This document shows positions 9,087 through 17,975 of a stretch of 64,000 bases of DNA, one piece after another (within the stretch, counting starts at the first letter, position 1; every line of letters starts with the position of its first letter). The position numbers and the translations under genes are program-made. The notes beneath the pieces are model-generated. The model worked only from the letters and a program-made list of their open reading frames with translations, was not told the DNA's origin and did not search any database. The stretch spans positions 8,387-72,386 of the forward strand of contig CAYUAP010000008.1 in NCBI GenBank assembly GCA_964442735.1, written 5' to 3'. The DNA comes from JAUNBG01 sp964442735. GTDB lineage: Bacteria > Planctomycetota > Planctomycetia > Pirellulales > Thermoguttaceae.

Positions 9087-10046
9087 ATGACAACAAACGA
9101 AACGTGTATCTATATTCAAGAGTACGTCCGGAAAATGGAAGTTTTTACTCCGGCAAAACTCAACCTCTTTTTGGAGATAGGTGGAAAACGTTCAGATGGC
9201 TATCATGAAATAATATCACTAGCCACACCAGTCAATTTATGGGACAGAATGATCTTTCAATTTAGCGAAGAACCAACATCTGTTCGTTTGGAATGTCTGG
9301 ACGAGCATGGGAACCTTCAGACTTCCCTGCCTTCCGATGATCGTAACCTGATTGTACGCGCGGTTCACCTTTTGGCCTCTTGTTGTAATCGCGAGAATCT
9401 TCCCCAACCTTTTATTCGGCTCTATAAACGGATACCACAGGAAGCCGGGCTCGGAGGTGGTTCCAGTGACGCTGCCGCAACTCTGCTGGCCATGAACCTA
9501 TATTGGAAAACAGGGTTTTCCCGTCATGCCCTTCAACAGATGGGGACGAAACTCGGAAGTGATGTTCCTCTATTTCTTGAGTCCGGAACCGTTCTTTGTC
9601 GCGGACGAGGAGAAATAATCGAACCCGTCACCGGAATCCCGGAAATGTTTTTCGTTCTCCTCAAACCGCCCTTCGGCCTTTCCACAAAAATCGTTTACGA
9701 TACAACCTCCAAACTCCCCCCCTATACATACCAAAATCCGGCAAAACTGATTCAGACTCTTGTTTCCCATGCGCCTCCAACAGAATATACAAATTTATTT
9801 TTTAATCGAATGGAACAAGCGGCAATACAACTTCGTCCTGAATTAAAGGAAATGTTCTCGCTAGAAGGACTTCCCAAGGCTTTATCGGTACATATGTCCG
9901 GAAGTGGATCCTCTCTTTTTTTTCACTGTAAAGACCAAACCGCAGCCTGTCAAACCGCTCAAGAATTGGAAAAACGCCACTGGGGCCACGTTTATATGGT
10001 TAAAGGAAGGTCTGAATCCGGATTGAACCCATTCGATAGCATGTAA
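9087..10046 (+). CDS. ispE: 4-diphosphocytidyl-2-C-methyl-D-erythritol kinase
   Basis: A GHMP kinase of 319 aa with the substrate loop AKLNLFLEIGGKRSDGYHEI, the ATP-binding motif PQEAGLGGGSSDAA (about residue 130) and the C-terminal MSGSGSSLFF motif. It phosphorylates CDP-ME in the non-mevalonate isoprenoid pathway. The protein is about 20-30 residues longer than typical; a second ATG at 9135 (MEVFTPAKLNL) would give a conventional N-terminus, and neither start has a strong ribosome binding site. It follows mfd by 15 bases and may be co-transcribed. Confidence 0.93.
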   Translation: MTTNETCIYIQEYVRKMEVFTPAKLNLFLEIGGKRSDGYHEIISLATPVNLWDRMIFQFSEEPTSVRLECLDEHGNLQTSLPSDDRNLIVRAVHLLASCCNRENLPQPFIRLYKRIPQEAGLGGGSSDAAATLLAMNLYWKTGFSRHALQQMGTKLGSDVPLFLESGTVLCRGRGEIIEPVTGIPEMFFVLLKPPFGLSTKIVYDTTSKLPPYTYQNPAKLIQTLVSHAPPTEYTNLFFNRMEQAAIQLRPELKEMFSLEGLPKALSVHMSGSGSSLFFHCKDQTAACQTAQELEKRHWGHVYMVKGRSESGLNPFDSM

Positions 10047-10048
10047 TA

Positions 10049-10095
10049 TACAAAGGTGATATGTTAACGTATAAAGGTGATATGTTAATGTATAA
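10049..10095. repeat. 21-bp direct repeat after ispE
   Basis: Two 21-bp copies of TATAAAGGTGATATGTTAACG (one or two mismatches) and the start of a third, directly downstream of the ispE stop. Confidence 0.8.
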
Positions 10096-10134
10096 AATCA
10101 GAGGGCCCGAATCATGATTTTCATCCGACTCTAT

Positions 10135-10162
10135 CCCAAACAGACGGTTCAACCTGTTTGGG
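10135..10162 (+). terminator. Hairpin downstream of ispE
   Basis: CCCAAACAG and CTGTTTGGG form a perfect 9-bp stem around a 10-base loop. The run of T after it is weak, so it may be a terminator or a remnant of the related family A hairpin. Confidence 0.4.
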
Positions 10163-10312
10163 CAATTATACTCCAGGCCGGAATGATATTAGTATTTACA
10201 AACGTTTAAAAATTCTATTTCATTATTACAGGTACCGTCTTCAAAATACTCCCTACTGTCATGACGTGAATAAAGGTAACGCCGGAGTTTGTTTATTTTT
10301 ATCGAGTATTAT

Positions 10313-12775
10313 TTATTGAAGAGTTGGCGGCAATACGGTTTTACCTTCCCGTTGTTCCTTTTGTCCTTCAAGGTCGGTCCGACCATAAAATGGCGCGTTT
10401 GCGTCCAGCCAGAGATAGAGAACGCGCCGATCCGAATCGGAGAGTTTCATTTTCCCTTGATGATTTTTATCATCCAAAATAGAAGATAAAGGGGATATAT
10501 CCGCACCACACTGGCCGGGAAGTGTTGTGGTTTCCCGAATCGTTTTTCCTCCCCATTCGTACCAGCGTATAAAGGGCTGTAAATTGAGGTAGGCATTTGT
10601 AAAATTACCTTTAGGTTCACTGGTTAAAGATGGTTTGGCCCCCTTCTCCTGACCGTTATGACACGACAAGCAGGCTCGTTCCAATACCGGCTGTACAAGA
10701 AGTGGAAATGAAAAAGGAAGAGATCCCTGTGGACCCGGCTGAAGAATCGACGGCTTCTTTTGAGATGCAAGACTCTTCTGGTTAATGTTCGTTAATGTCT
10801 TTTGAAAAGGTTCGTGACATCCGACACAACCGCGACTCTCCCCTGACTGAAGATAAACATCGCTCCGCATTCCCTGAACCGCCTTTCCGTCACTGTCCAC
10901 CGCCTGAAAATAGAGCGGTTTATTTGCCGGAACTGTAAAATGGGCGGATCCATCCTTTTCCACCGGAACCGTTCCCAACAGGCCACGTGCATTTTCCGCA
11001 AATGCCATACCAACCGGGGGTGTATGGGAACGATGGTCCGGCCACTTGGGATAAATCTGAAATACACGAAGCTCTTTGATCGTTCGACCCTTCGGTAATG
11101 TCGATAATGATTCATAGACATTTGACAGGAATAACGTTCCCGTTTCGGTGGACTTCGCTTCCGGCTCCAAACGAGACGGTATAATGGAAGGAAGTTCCTG
11201 TTCCTCAACCGGCTGGGGATACATACATGAATAATCTTTATCCTCGTACAACAATTCAAGATTTCCGAAACGGTCCCGATAATAAAGACCCAGTTTACCG
11301 GTCGTACCCGAATATCTCGGGGATAACATTCCCCCCAACGGATCGTTACTGTAGGAGACCAAATAATAGTTCTCCGACAAAGGACAGGGACTGAAATAAT
11401 ATCGGTCAGGACATTGATTGGGCGTCTCCGCAAAAGGAATTTCCGGTGTTATGGATTCCAACGAATTCAAATTGTCTTCCAAGGTCTTCGGATTATAGTT
11501 TATTTTAGAGGGATCGAGCATAACCAGAGAACCACCAACGTCAAGATGATGCGCTCCAGCAACAAACATGATTTTTTTTGAGTTGGGTATTTCACACGGC
11601 TGATAACACGCATTAATATTATAGGTGTAATTTCCAAAGAGAGACGCCGTTCCGGTTCCATCGGGATTTGTTATCCAGAGACCGTGATGATGTGACGCAG
11701 ACCGATCAACATAATCCCAGCGACAATAGAGAATTCGACCGTCCTTCATTATACTTGGCTGCCATTCGTTGGTTTCATGCCAGGAGAGACATTTAATATC
11801 CCCATTTTTCTCCCTACGATACAAGGTATGAACAGGAAGTGGCTCCCAGCCACCATGACATCGACCAAAACCTCCACGTCGAACAGATAGAAAAACCAGG
11901 CCACCATCTGGTAACGGTACCGGATTGAAATCGTCACAGGTCCCTTTTGTCAGTTGCTCGATCTTGCCATCCGACAAATTCATTTTGAATAGATGATATT
12001 TTCCGGATTCCTGTTTCATGTATTCCGTATAATAGGCGGGATTGTATCCCCTATTACGGATATCATCGGTCGTTTGAACTGGAGTATCCGCCTTTTGAAC
12101 TTTAGAAAAATCGGCAAAAGCGAAATAGATTGTTTTAGCATCGAAGGAAAGACTTGGTCGTGAAAAAATACCACGTGGTAATTTTCCATCGGTCAGTGAT
12201 TCCGTTTCGAAGGAGAATCCCGGGTTTTTCAGTAGATAGATTCCACCTCCGTGCATTCCGGTATATTGGTAGTAATAGGACAGATATTCATGAAGCATCT
12301 GACAGACAAAACGATTTCCCTTCATAAAGAGTATTGGCGTCTTTGTGAACAGGGAATTTTCCAGGGCCGTCTTGCGTATTTGCCATCGAAGGTGAATATA
12401 AAGAGTCAAACGCTCCATGGGGGAAATCCCCTCCAGTTTCGCAATATCAACTGTAGATAATGCCAATCGCAAGGCAGACGCCGATTCGGTCGATATCAGT
12501 TCCTCCTCGGATAAATTTTCGAGAAGACGTTCCCCTCGCGTTTTTAGATCGACAAGCGACTCCTTCGAAGCAAGTGTCCGCCCCGCATGGGATTCCTGCT
12601 TCTGCCAGTCGCTAAAAATGGCATCAAACAATTGGGAATCGTTTTCTGATCGTTTTTCAGACGCATATGAAAAACAGAAACAGGAAAAAAACAAAACAAA
12701 AAACACTCCTAATTGTACTATATATATCCATATATAAACACTGGTTCTATTGAATACACGTTTTTCCGAAAACAT
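10313..12775 (-). CDS. HzsA-related secreted protein with two c-type haem motifs
   Basis: The 820-aa protein starts with a signal peptide or anchor (VYIWIYIVQLGVFFVLFFSC, about residues 13-32). A central propeller-like region contains PD40/TolB-type segments such as DFNPVPLPDGGLVFLSVRRG and EWQPSIMKDGRILYCRWDYV. Two CXXCH haem-binding motifs follow: CVGCH (about 649) and CLSCH (about 701), the second in a cytochrome c-like C-terminus. This order is that of the HzsA-related family, named after the alpha subunit of anammox hydrazine synthase but widespread in planctomycetes, where the function is unknown. No other hydrazine synthase subunit is present, so hydrazine synthesis should not be inferred. 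A longer paralog lies at 43857-47024. Confidence 0.8.
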   Translation of the reverse strand: MFSEKRVFNRTSVYIWIYIVQLGVFFVLFFSCFCFSYASEKRSENDSQLFDAIFSDWQKQESHAGRTLASKESLVDLKTRGERLLENLSEEELISTESASALRLALSTVDIAKLEGISPMERLTLYIHLRWQIRKTALENSLFTKTPILFMKGNRFVCQMLHEYLSYYYQYTGMHGGGIYLLKNPGFSFETESLTDGKLPRGIFSRPSLSFDAKTIYFAFADFSKVQKADTPVQTTDDIRNRGYNPAYYTEYMKQESGKYHLFKMNLSDGKIEQLTKGTCDDFNPVPLPDGGLVFLSVRRGGFGRCHGGWEPLPVHTLYRREKNGDIKCLSWHETNEWQPSIMKDGRILYCRWDYVDRSASHHHGLWITNPDGTGTASLFGNYTYNINACYQPCEIPNSKKIMFVAGAHHLDVGGSLVMLDPSKINYNPKTLEDNLNSLESITPEIPFAETPNQCPDRYYFSPCPLSENYYLVSYSNDPLGGMLSPRYSGTTGKLGLYYRDRFGNLELLYEDKDYSCMYPQPVEEQELPSIIPSRLEPEAKSTETGTLFLSNVYESLSTLPKGRTIKELRVFQIYPKWPDHRSHTPPVGMAFAENARGLLGTVPVEKDGSAHFTVPANKPLYFQAVDSDGKAVQGMRSDVYLQSGESRGCVGCHEPFQKTLTNINQKSLASQKKPSILQPGPQGSLPFSFPLLVQPVLERACLSCHNGQEKGAKPSLTSEPKGNFTNAYLNLQPFIRWYEWGGKTIRETTTLPGQCGADISPLSSILDDKNHQGKMKLSDSDRRVLYLWLDANAPFYGRTDLEGQKEQREGKTVLPPTLQ

Positions 12776-12898
12776 TTTGAATACTCCTGTAATGAATAAT
12801 TTTTAGGTAACGTTGAAACCTGATACTAAATAAAGTTCTAAATTATTGTATATTGCCGGTCATTATATTTACGTTATAATGACGTTACAATAGCACTA

Positions 12899-13011
12899 TA
12901 ATGTATGACGTCATAAATTCAGCATTTCCTGGGAACCGGACGTCTCCTCCGCATACTCCAAAAAAGGCTCCGCCTGTTTTGAAAAATGGACTTTTATAAC
13001 GACCTTGAGTA
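12899..13011 (+). mobile_element. Family A MITE, copy 2
   Basis: Begins TAATGTATGACGTCATAAA, ends CTTGAGTA, and is flanked by TA (12897-12898, 13012-13013). Both internal hairpins carry mismatches, so this is an older copy. It occupies the convergence-free gap between the start of HzsA-related gene 1 and the end of the sugar porter gene. Confidence 0.75.
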
Positions 13012-13022
13012 TACAATGACAC

Positions 13023-13119
13023 TATAATACTATCATTTCAGGAAACACGGATTCTTGTCGCTTCCTTCAAAAAAGGCTTCCGCCTGCTTTAACATAGAGG
13101 AATGTAATACGGCCTTGAG
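13023..13119 (+). mobile_element. Degenerate family A element
   Basis: The 3' end GGCCTTGAGTATA and the AAAAAAGGC...GCCTG hairpin region match family A, while the 5' half is strongly diverged. It lies right after copy 2. Confidence 0.45.
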
Positions 13120-13224
13120 TATATTTATGTTGAATCGTATACATAGGCCCCCTTGAGCCTACATTCGTAACGGTAACCGTTTTTGTTTTTCTACAGAAAC
13201 ACAAGAGCCGGGAACTCCCTCTCT

Positions 13225-14745
13225 TTATTGGATTCCGAGTTTTTTCTGAATCTGTTCCAATGGAACACCTTTTGTTTCGATCATAATAAAAGCCACCCAG
13301 ATCAACTGAACAATCATACAGATCGTATAGAAACCGAAGGGGAAGGCGCCCCCCACCTGATCAACCAACATGGGAAATGTCTGCGCAATGAGGGCCGCCA
13401 TAAACCAATGGGTAAAACTGCCGAGCGCCTGGCCTCTTGCACGTACCCGATTCGGAAATACTTCACTGATATAGACCCAAATGACCGTTCCCTGTCCGAA
13501 CGCATGGGCAATAACGAAGAAAAAGAGTCCTACCAAAACAATAAAACCGGATGATTTCAGTTTTGTATTGGATATTTCACCGGTCTTCCCAAACGCCGCA
13601 TTATAATCGGCCTCCGCTTTCTTCAGACGTTGAACGGCCACCTCCGCACGATGTGATTTCGGAGCTTGCTTCATTACCGCGTCAACACGTTCCTGGGCCG
13701 CTGCCTTTTGATTACCAGTCGAGGCCGTTCGGAACTCGTCTCCATATTGAAAGAACATAAATGTAATTACCGCCAGACTTAAAATATAACCGACAGATCC
13801 TATGTACATCAAACATTTGCGTCCCAATCGGTCAATTAGGAGTAATCCGGCCATGGTTGCAACAAGATTAATGGCCCCAATCAAACATGATTGGAAGAGT
13901 GCGGAATTGGAATCCGACCCGGCCATTTGGAATATATCACTCATATAGTACATAATCGCGTTAATTCCAGACAACTGATTGAACATGGCTATCGCAACGG
14001 CCAAACAAATCGGCCTCCAGTACTTCTTTTGAAAAAGTTTATCCTGTTTCTTTTCCCCGTCCGATTCCAACGATTCCCGAATAGCGGCTAATTCCAATTC
14101 GGTCTTTTCTGTACTGTTACCTAAAGAGAGAAGTACTTTTCGTGCTTCTTCCTCCCTTTGTTGCACCATCAGCCAACGAGGACTTCGGGGAATAAAAAAA
14201 ACAAGACAAAAGAAGACGAATGCCGGTAACGCTTCGATTCCCAACATCCAGCGCCAGGCATAATCGAATTCAAAAATTGCGGCAATAACCGCATTGGATA
14301 TTAAGGCGATAAACACTCCAAAGACAACATTAAACTGCATGAGCGCGACGAGCCGTCCCCTATATTGCGCAGGCGATATTTCCGCAATATACATCGGTGC
14401 CACAACCGACGCACCTCCAACACCAATGCCCCCCAAAAACCGGAAAAAGAGGAGCGCCCACCAATCCCAAGCCAGGCCACTTCCGAGTGCAGAAATCAAA
14501 TAAAACATACCGATCCAAAACAAAATGACTTTACGACCAAATCTGTCCGTGGGCCGACCAATAAAGAGTGCCCCCAATATCGTTCCAATCAGAGCGGATG
14601 CAACTGTAAATCCCAACCAACCTTCCGTCAGATTATAGGTCTGCCGTAACGCTCCTGTTGTCCCGTTTATCACGATCGTATCAAATCCAAATAAAAAACC
14701 GCCTAACGCCGCTATGAGAGCGGTACAAAATAATCGTAAATTCAT
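13225..14745 (-). CDS. MFS sugar porter family transporter
   Basis: The 506-aa protein has twelve predicted membrane segments and the signatures of the sugar porter family: GRPTDRFGRKVILF after TM2, RGRLVALMQFN in TM4-5, PRSPRWLM before the central loop, and LIDRLGRKCLM after TM8. It probably imports a hexose or pentose by proton symport. A charged insert of about 60 residues (roughly 330-390) between TM9 and TM10 is longer than in most family members. It lies on the same strand as, but 1.7 kb away from, an FGGY sugar kinase, which could act on the imported sugar. Confidence 0.88.
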   Translation of the reverse strand: MNLRLFCTALIAALGGFLFGFDTIVINGTTGALRQTYNLTEGWLGFTVASALIGTILGALFIGRPTDRFGRKVILFWIGMFYLISALGSGLAWDWWALLFFRFLGGIGVGGASVVAPMYIAEISPAQYRGRLVALMQFNVVFGVFIALISNAVIAAIFEFDYAWRWMLGIEALPAFVFFCLVFFIPRSPRWLMVQQREEEARKVLLSLGNSTEKTELELAAIRESLESDGEKKQDKLFQKKYWRPICLAVAIAMFNQLSGINAIMYYMSDIFQMAGSDSNSALFQSCLIGAINLVATMAGLLLIDRLGRKCLMYIGSVGYILSLAVITFMFFQYGDEFRTASTGNQKAAAQERVDAVMKQAPKSHRAEVAVQRLKKAEADYNAAFGKTGEISNTKLKSSGFIVLVGLFFFVIAHAFGQGTVIWVYISEVFPNRVRARGQALGSFTHWFMAALIAQTFPMLVDQVGGAFPFGFYTICMIVQLIWVAFIMIETKGVPLEQIQKKLGIQ

Positions 14746-15088
14746 GTGATATACCTTGGTCCCCTTTCCTCTTAATTAAGTCCAATTCTATATAACACAA
14801 GTATATATAATAAAATTTTAAAAATCAAGAGGGTTTAGTATCATGTACTTCCATGTTTTTCGTTTCACTTTTCAGAACAGTTTCTGCATTATTTGGTCCG
14901 TCTTCAACTGCCGGATTGTTTTCATGTCTGGATCACCACTACAGAAATGATGATCGTAAAGTCAAACGGTACAGCAACGACAAAACGATGATATTACAAT
15001 TTGTTATTCTATGCAATTGCTGTTGTGTGTAATAGACAGATATTATAATTAACAGTGGAATTATTGATTGTTGTCTATTTGATGGTAT
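14746..15088. other. Intergenic region, no gene seen
   Basis: An AT-rich sequence upstream of the sugar porter gene. I see no open frame with a ribosome binding site and no structured element before the MITE at 15089. Confidence 0.5.
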
Positions 15089-15202
15089 ACTCAAGGTCGT
15101 TATAAAAGTCTATTTTTCGAAACAGGCGAACGCCTGTTTTGGATGATGCGGACGAAATGTCCGCGCTCCCAGGAATTGGCGAATTTATAACATCGTACAG
15201 TA
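15089..15202 (-). mobile_element. Family A MITE, copy 3
   Basis: Starts TACTCAAGGTCGTTATAAA and ends ATCGTACAGTA, with TA flanks at 15087-15088 and 15203-15204. Hairpin 1 (AAACAGGCG AA CGCCTGTTT) is perfect; hairpin 2 is GCGGAC/GTCCGC with a five-base loop. One of the best preserved copies. It lies in reverse orientation to copy 1. Confidence 0.85.
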
Positions 15203-15439
15203 TAGCATATTTGAATGCGTTATTTTACTGCGTGATTTTTATTGTTTTATTTTTACTGCGTAATTTTTGCCTGTGGTCTTTTTGACAATTTTTCTTTTGT
15301 TGTATTCTTCAATCATTATTGTTTTTATTTTATTGTTTTTATTTAACGTTATTTTCACATTCGAATACTTGTAATTAAAAATATATTCACCTTCAATACT
15401 GTATAGACGTTTTTTACAATTGATTATATATTCCTCTAC

Positions 15440-15735
15440 CATTATTTTTAATTGATATTATTTACATATGATGTTATTTACAAATAACGTATTTTACATA
15501 TGCCGTTGTTTACATATGACACTATTAGCATTTGACATTGTTTACATTTGATACTATTCACATATGCCGTTATTTGCATTTGTCATCTTTTTCATTTGCT
15601 CTTGTTTACATTTACCATTGTTTACATTTACCATTGTTTATATTTACCATTGTTTATATTTGCCATTGTTTACATTTGCCATTGTTTACACATGATATTA
15701 TTTGTATTTATCGATAGATTCATTTGTCATGATTT
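15440..15735. repeat. 17-bp tandem repeat, diverged
   Basis: About seventeen units related to TTTACATTTACCATTGT in tandem. The units nearest 15600-15690 are almost identical, the outer ones diverged. A 17-bp period shifts frame at each unit, so the open frames running through it are repeat artefacts. The AT-rich region 15203-15440 before it holds nothing convincing. Confidence 0.85.
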
Positions 15736-15965
15736 TTTAATTATTGTGATACTGTTACGACAAATGGAATCAGTCATGCGTTGGAATCCGTTGTACTCGG
15801 GACAGTCAGACCTGTTATCAGAAGATTTACTATCGTTTAGAGTATTTATGTGTGAACATCAATAATCAGGTGGATTATGAAAATGCTGTACATTGTGTAG
15901 AGATCAAGGTAATGGGACAGTTGAAATCGGAACGACAACCGGCCCCCTAATGTTATGAATTTGGT

Positions 15966-16098
15966 ATAACCATTCGCAAACGGTTTTGGAATACGGATAT
16001 CACAGATAAACACAGATAAACACAGATAAACACAGATATAAACAGATATAAACAGATAAAAACGGACAAACACGGATATACACGGATAAACACAGATA
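15966..16098 (+). mobile_element. Partial family B element with 10-bp expansion
   Basis: The left end ATAACCATTCGCAAACGGTTTTGGAA matches family B. Instead of the usual interior it continues into a degenerate tandem of CACAGATAAA (10 bp, about ten units) and then meets family A copy 4. The right end is missing. Confidence 0.6.
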
Positions 16099-16201
16099 TA
16101 CTCAAGATCGTTATAAAAGTCTATTTTACGAAACAGGCGAGACACCTGTTTTGGAGGATGCGGACGAAATGTCAGTGCTCCCATTATAACGTTGTAGAGT
16201 A
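16099..16201 (-). mobile_element. Family A MITE, copy 4
   Basis: TACTCAAGATCGTTATAAA at the left and GTTGTAGAGTA at the right, with TA at 16097-16098 and 16202-16203. At 103 bp it is the shortest copy, having lost bases near the right end. It lies between a partial and a full family B element. Confidence 0.8.
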
Positions 16202-16210
16202 TAATTCACG

Positions 16211-16480
16211 GTAACTATTCACGAACGATTTTAGAATCACAGATGAACACAGATAGTCGTCATAAAATACAATATTTTACAATAGCAAACGAAATATTTT
16301 TATCTATCATAATAAATATTTTATCATAAAAAGTTTGTTTTCCAAAAACTATCTGTGAAAATCTGTGTTATCCGTGGTTTCACTTTATATCCGTAATTTC
16401 ACTTTATATCCGTAGTTTCACTTTATATCTGTAGTTTCACTTTATATCCGTAGTTTCACTTTATATCCGTGAATGGTTAC
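16211..16480 (+). mobile_element. Family B MITE with expanded 19-bp units
   Basis: GTAACTATTCACG at the left pairs with CGTGAATGGTTAC at the right. The core has the AAAATACAATATTTTACAAT palindrome and the ATTTTATCATAAAAAG segment shared by all copies. At 270 bp it is longer than other copies because a 19-bp unit near the right end is amplified. No 8-bp target duplication is visible. Confidence 0.75.
16381..16470. repeat. 19-bp tandem repeat inside family B
   Basis: CACTTTATATCCGTAGTTT is repeated about five times. The copy at 51468 carries the same unit about three times in the opposite orientation; most copies have one. Confidence 0.9.
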
Positions 16481-16489
16481 AATTTGGAT

Positions 16490-17974
16490 TTATGAAATAC
16501 AGCGTGCGGCACCGACCGCAGCCTCTTCCGAATAACTCGTACAGATGACAGGACATTGAAAACGATGCTCTAAAATCATTCGAAAAATACGACATTTACG
16601 AAGAAGATTTCCACTTCCATATAATAGAAGAGGTGAATCATCCGAATTCCCATTCTTGATCCGATTCAAAATATTCCAGTCAAGATAACTGTTTTCTGCC
16701 ATACCTTCCAGAAGTGATTTCACCATAAACCCCGGCGTAAAGTTTCTATCGGAAATATGGGTAAAAGAGGCAAATGAATCCAAAGGACCATCCTTCATTC
16801 CCGGAGTCGTACTCCGTCGTGGAAAAAAAGATGGATTACACTTCGGACCAATAACGTCTTCCGAAATCTGTTCCGCAAGGCGATTCATACGTTCGTAGAG
16901 ATCTTCCGACTCCGGAACATTAAACAAATCTCGACCCACCTCAATAAAAAACTGGCGCAACCGTGCATAGGCACGTCCTCCGGCGGGCTCCGCACGAACA
17001 AAAATGTATCCACCAGTCGGAAATGGCCGCGTTTCATAATTCGAACCATATTTATATTGGTCCGAATAGATCGTAACCTGGGTTCCGGTCCCATAGTTCA
17101 ATACGGTAAAGTTCGATTGCGATCCGGTCCTATTGCGCAGGAAAGACAAAATCGGAGACGATCCTTCAAAACAACCTAACAGGGAAGCCTGATTATCCCC
17201 CAATCCCTGAAAAACCGGAATTCCTTCGGATAATCCGGTTTGCTTCGCGGCTTCCTGACTCAAATATCCGATTCGCTCTCCCACCGGAACGGGTTCGGGA
17301 AATAACGCCAATGGTAACTCCAACGCCTCTATCGCCGATTCCGACCAGCGGTTTCGGAAGACATTAAAAACACCACTACTCGCAGCCATCGTCGAATCGG
17401 TATAGAGCCTGCGATTACCAGTTAATCGAAGATTTATGTATTCCGTAATAAAACTGGCAATACAATTCTTCGGAAGTCCTTTTTCCTTGTTTAAAGCAAA
17501 CAAGGAGACTGCCGCATAACCTGTAGCAAGACAACATCCAAGTTCTTCCTGACCCGTCTGAATCAGACGCCGATTAAGTTCTTCCGTTATCGTATACGGA
17601 CTGTCCTTAAAACGAAGCATTCCCCGTTGGTCCATCCAACCGATAAACGGGCTCAAAACATGTTCCGGCTTGTTCCTGTCCAGAAGGACAACTCCATGTT
17701 GCTGTCCCGTTACGATAATACCTGCAATATCACATGAAGATAAAGGCCGGGAGTATTTATGCCGGGAGTATTTATGATTGAGTATTTCGAGTAAATCGAT
17801 TGTAATTTCATAAATCTTTTCTGCCGACCATTCGCTTTTTTGGCCCGGCCCCGATGTTTCAAGTTTTGCGTCCGTCGGGGCAGTCGCCATTGTGACCACA
17901 GAGGAATGTTCCGTATCATAAACCAATGCCGTTATACTCGTCGAACCAATATCAATTGATATTACATGACTCAT
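16490..17974 (-). CDS. FGGY-family carbohydrate kinase
   Basis: The 494-aa protein begins ISIDIGSTSITALVYD, the phosphate-1 loop of the actin-like ATPase fold, followed by the GQQHGVVLLD and PFIGWMDQRG segments that shape the sugar site, YGTGTQVTIY at the start of the second domain, and LLYGSGNLLRKC for adenosine binding. GQxHG is typical of sedoheptulokinase- and xylulokinase-like branches, so a ketose substrate is likely, but the exact sugar is not determined. Residues near 96-105 carry a small duplication (HKYSR twice) from a 15-bp repeat. The start codon lies one base after the stop of the upstream giant glycosidase gene, so the two are an operon. Confidence 0.85.
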   Translation of the reverse strand: MSHVISIDIGSTSITALVYDTEHSSVVTMATAPTDAKLETSGPGQKSEWSAEKIYEITIDLLEILNHKYSRHKYSRPLSSCDIAGIIVTGQQHGVVLLDRNKPEHVLSPFIGWMDQRGMLRFKDSPYTITEELNRRLIQTGQEELGCCLATGYAAVSLFALNKEKGLPKNCIASFITEYINLRLTGNRRLYTDSTMAASSGVFNVFRNRWSESAIEALELPLALFPEPVPVGERIGYLSQEAAKQTGLSEGIPVFQGLGDNQASLLGCFEGSSPILSFLRNRTGSQSNFTVLNYGTGTQVTIYSDQYKYGSNYETRPFPTGGYIFVRAEPAGGRAYARLRQFFIEVGRDLFNVPESEDLYERMNRLAEQISEDVIGPKCNPSFFPRRSTTPGMKDGPLDSFASFTHISDRNFTPGFMVKSLLEGMAENSYLDWNILNRIKNGNSDDSPLLLYGSGNLLRKCRIFRMILEHRFQCPVICTSYSEEAAVGAARCIS

Positions 17975-17975
17975 A

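Noticed and set aside
10313..12775. Hydrazine synthase and an anammox lifestyle
   Set aside because: Only HzsA-related single proteins occur; no HzsB or HzsC and no hydrazine dehydrogenase are seen. The family is widespread outside anammox bacteria.
15239..15442. 67-codon minus-strand open frame
   Set aside because: Very AT-rich, composed mostly of Lys, Ile, Asn and Tyr, no ribosome binding site and no recognisable motif.
15760..15865. Short open frame starting MESVMRWNPLYSGQ
   Set aside because: No ribosome binding site and no recognisable family; the upstream part is the 17-bp array. Possibly a gene remnant but not supportable.
15440..16480. CRISPR-like repeats
   Set aside because: The 17-, 10- and 19-bp units are directly adjacent without unique spacers, and no cas gene is in the window.
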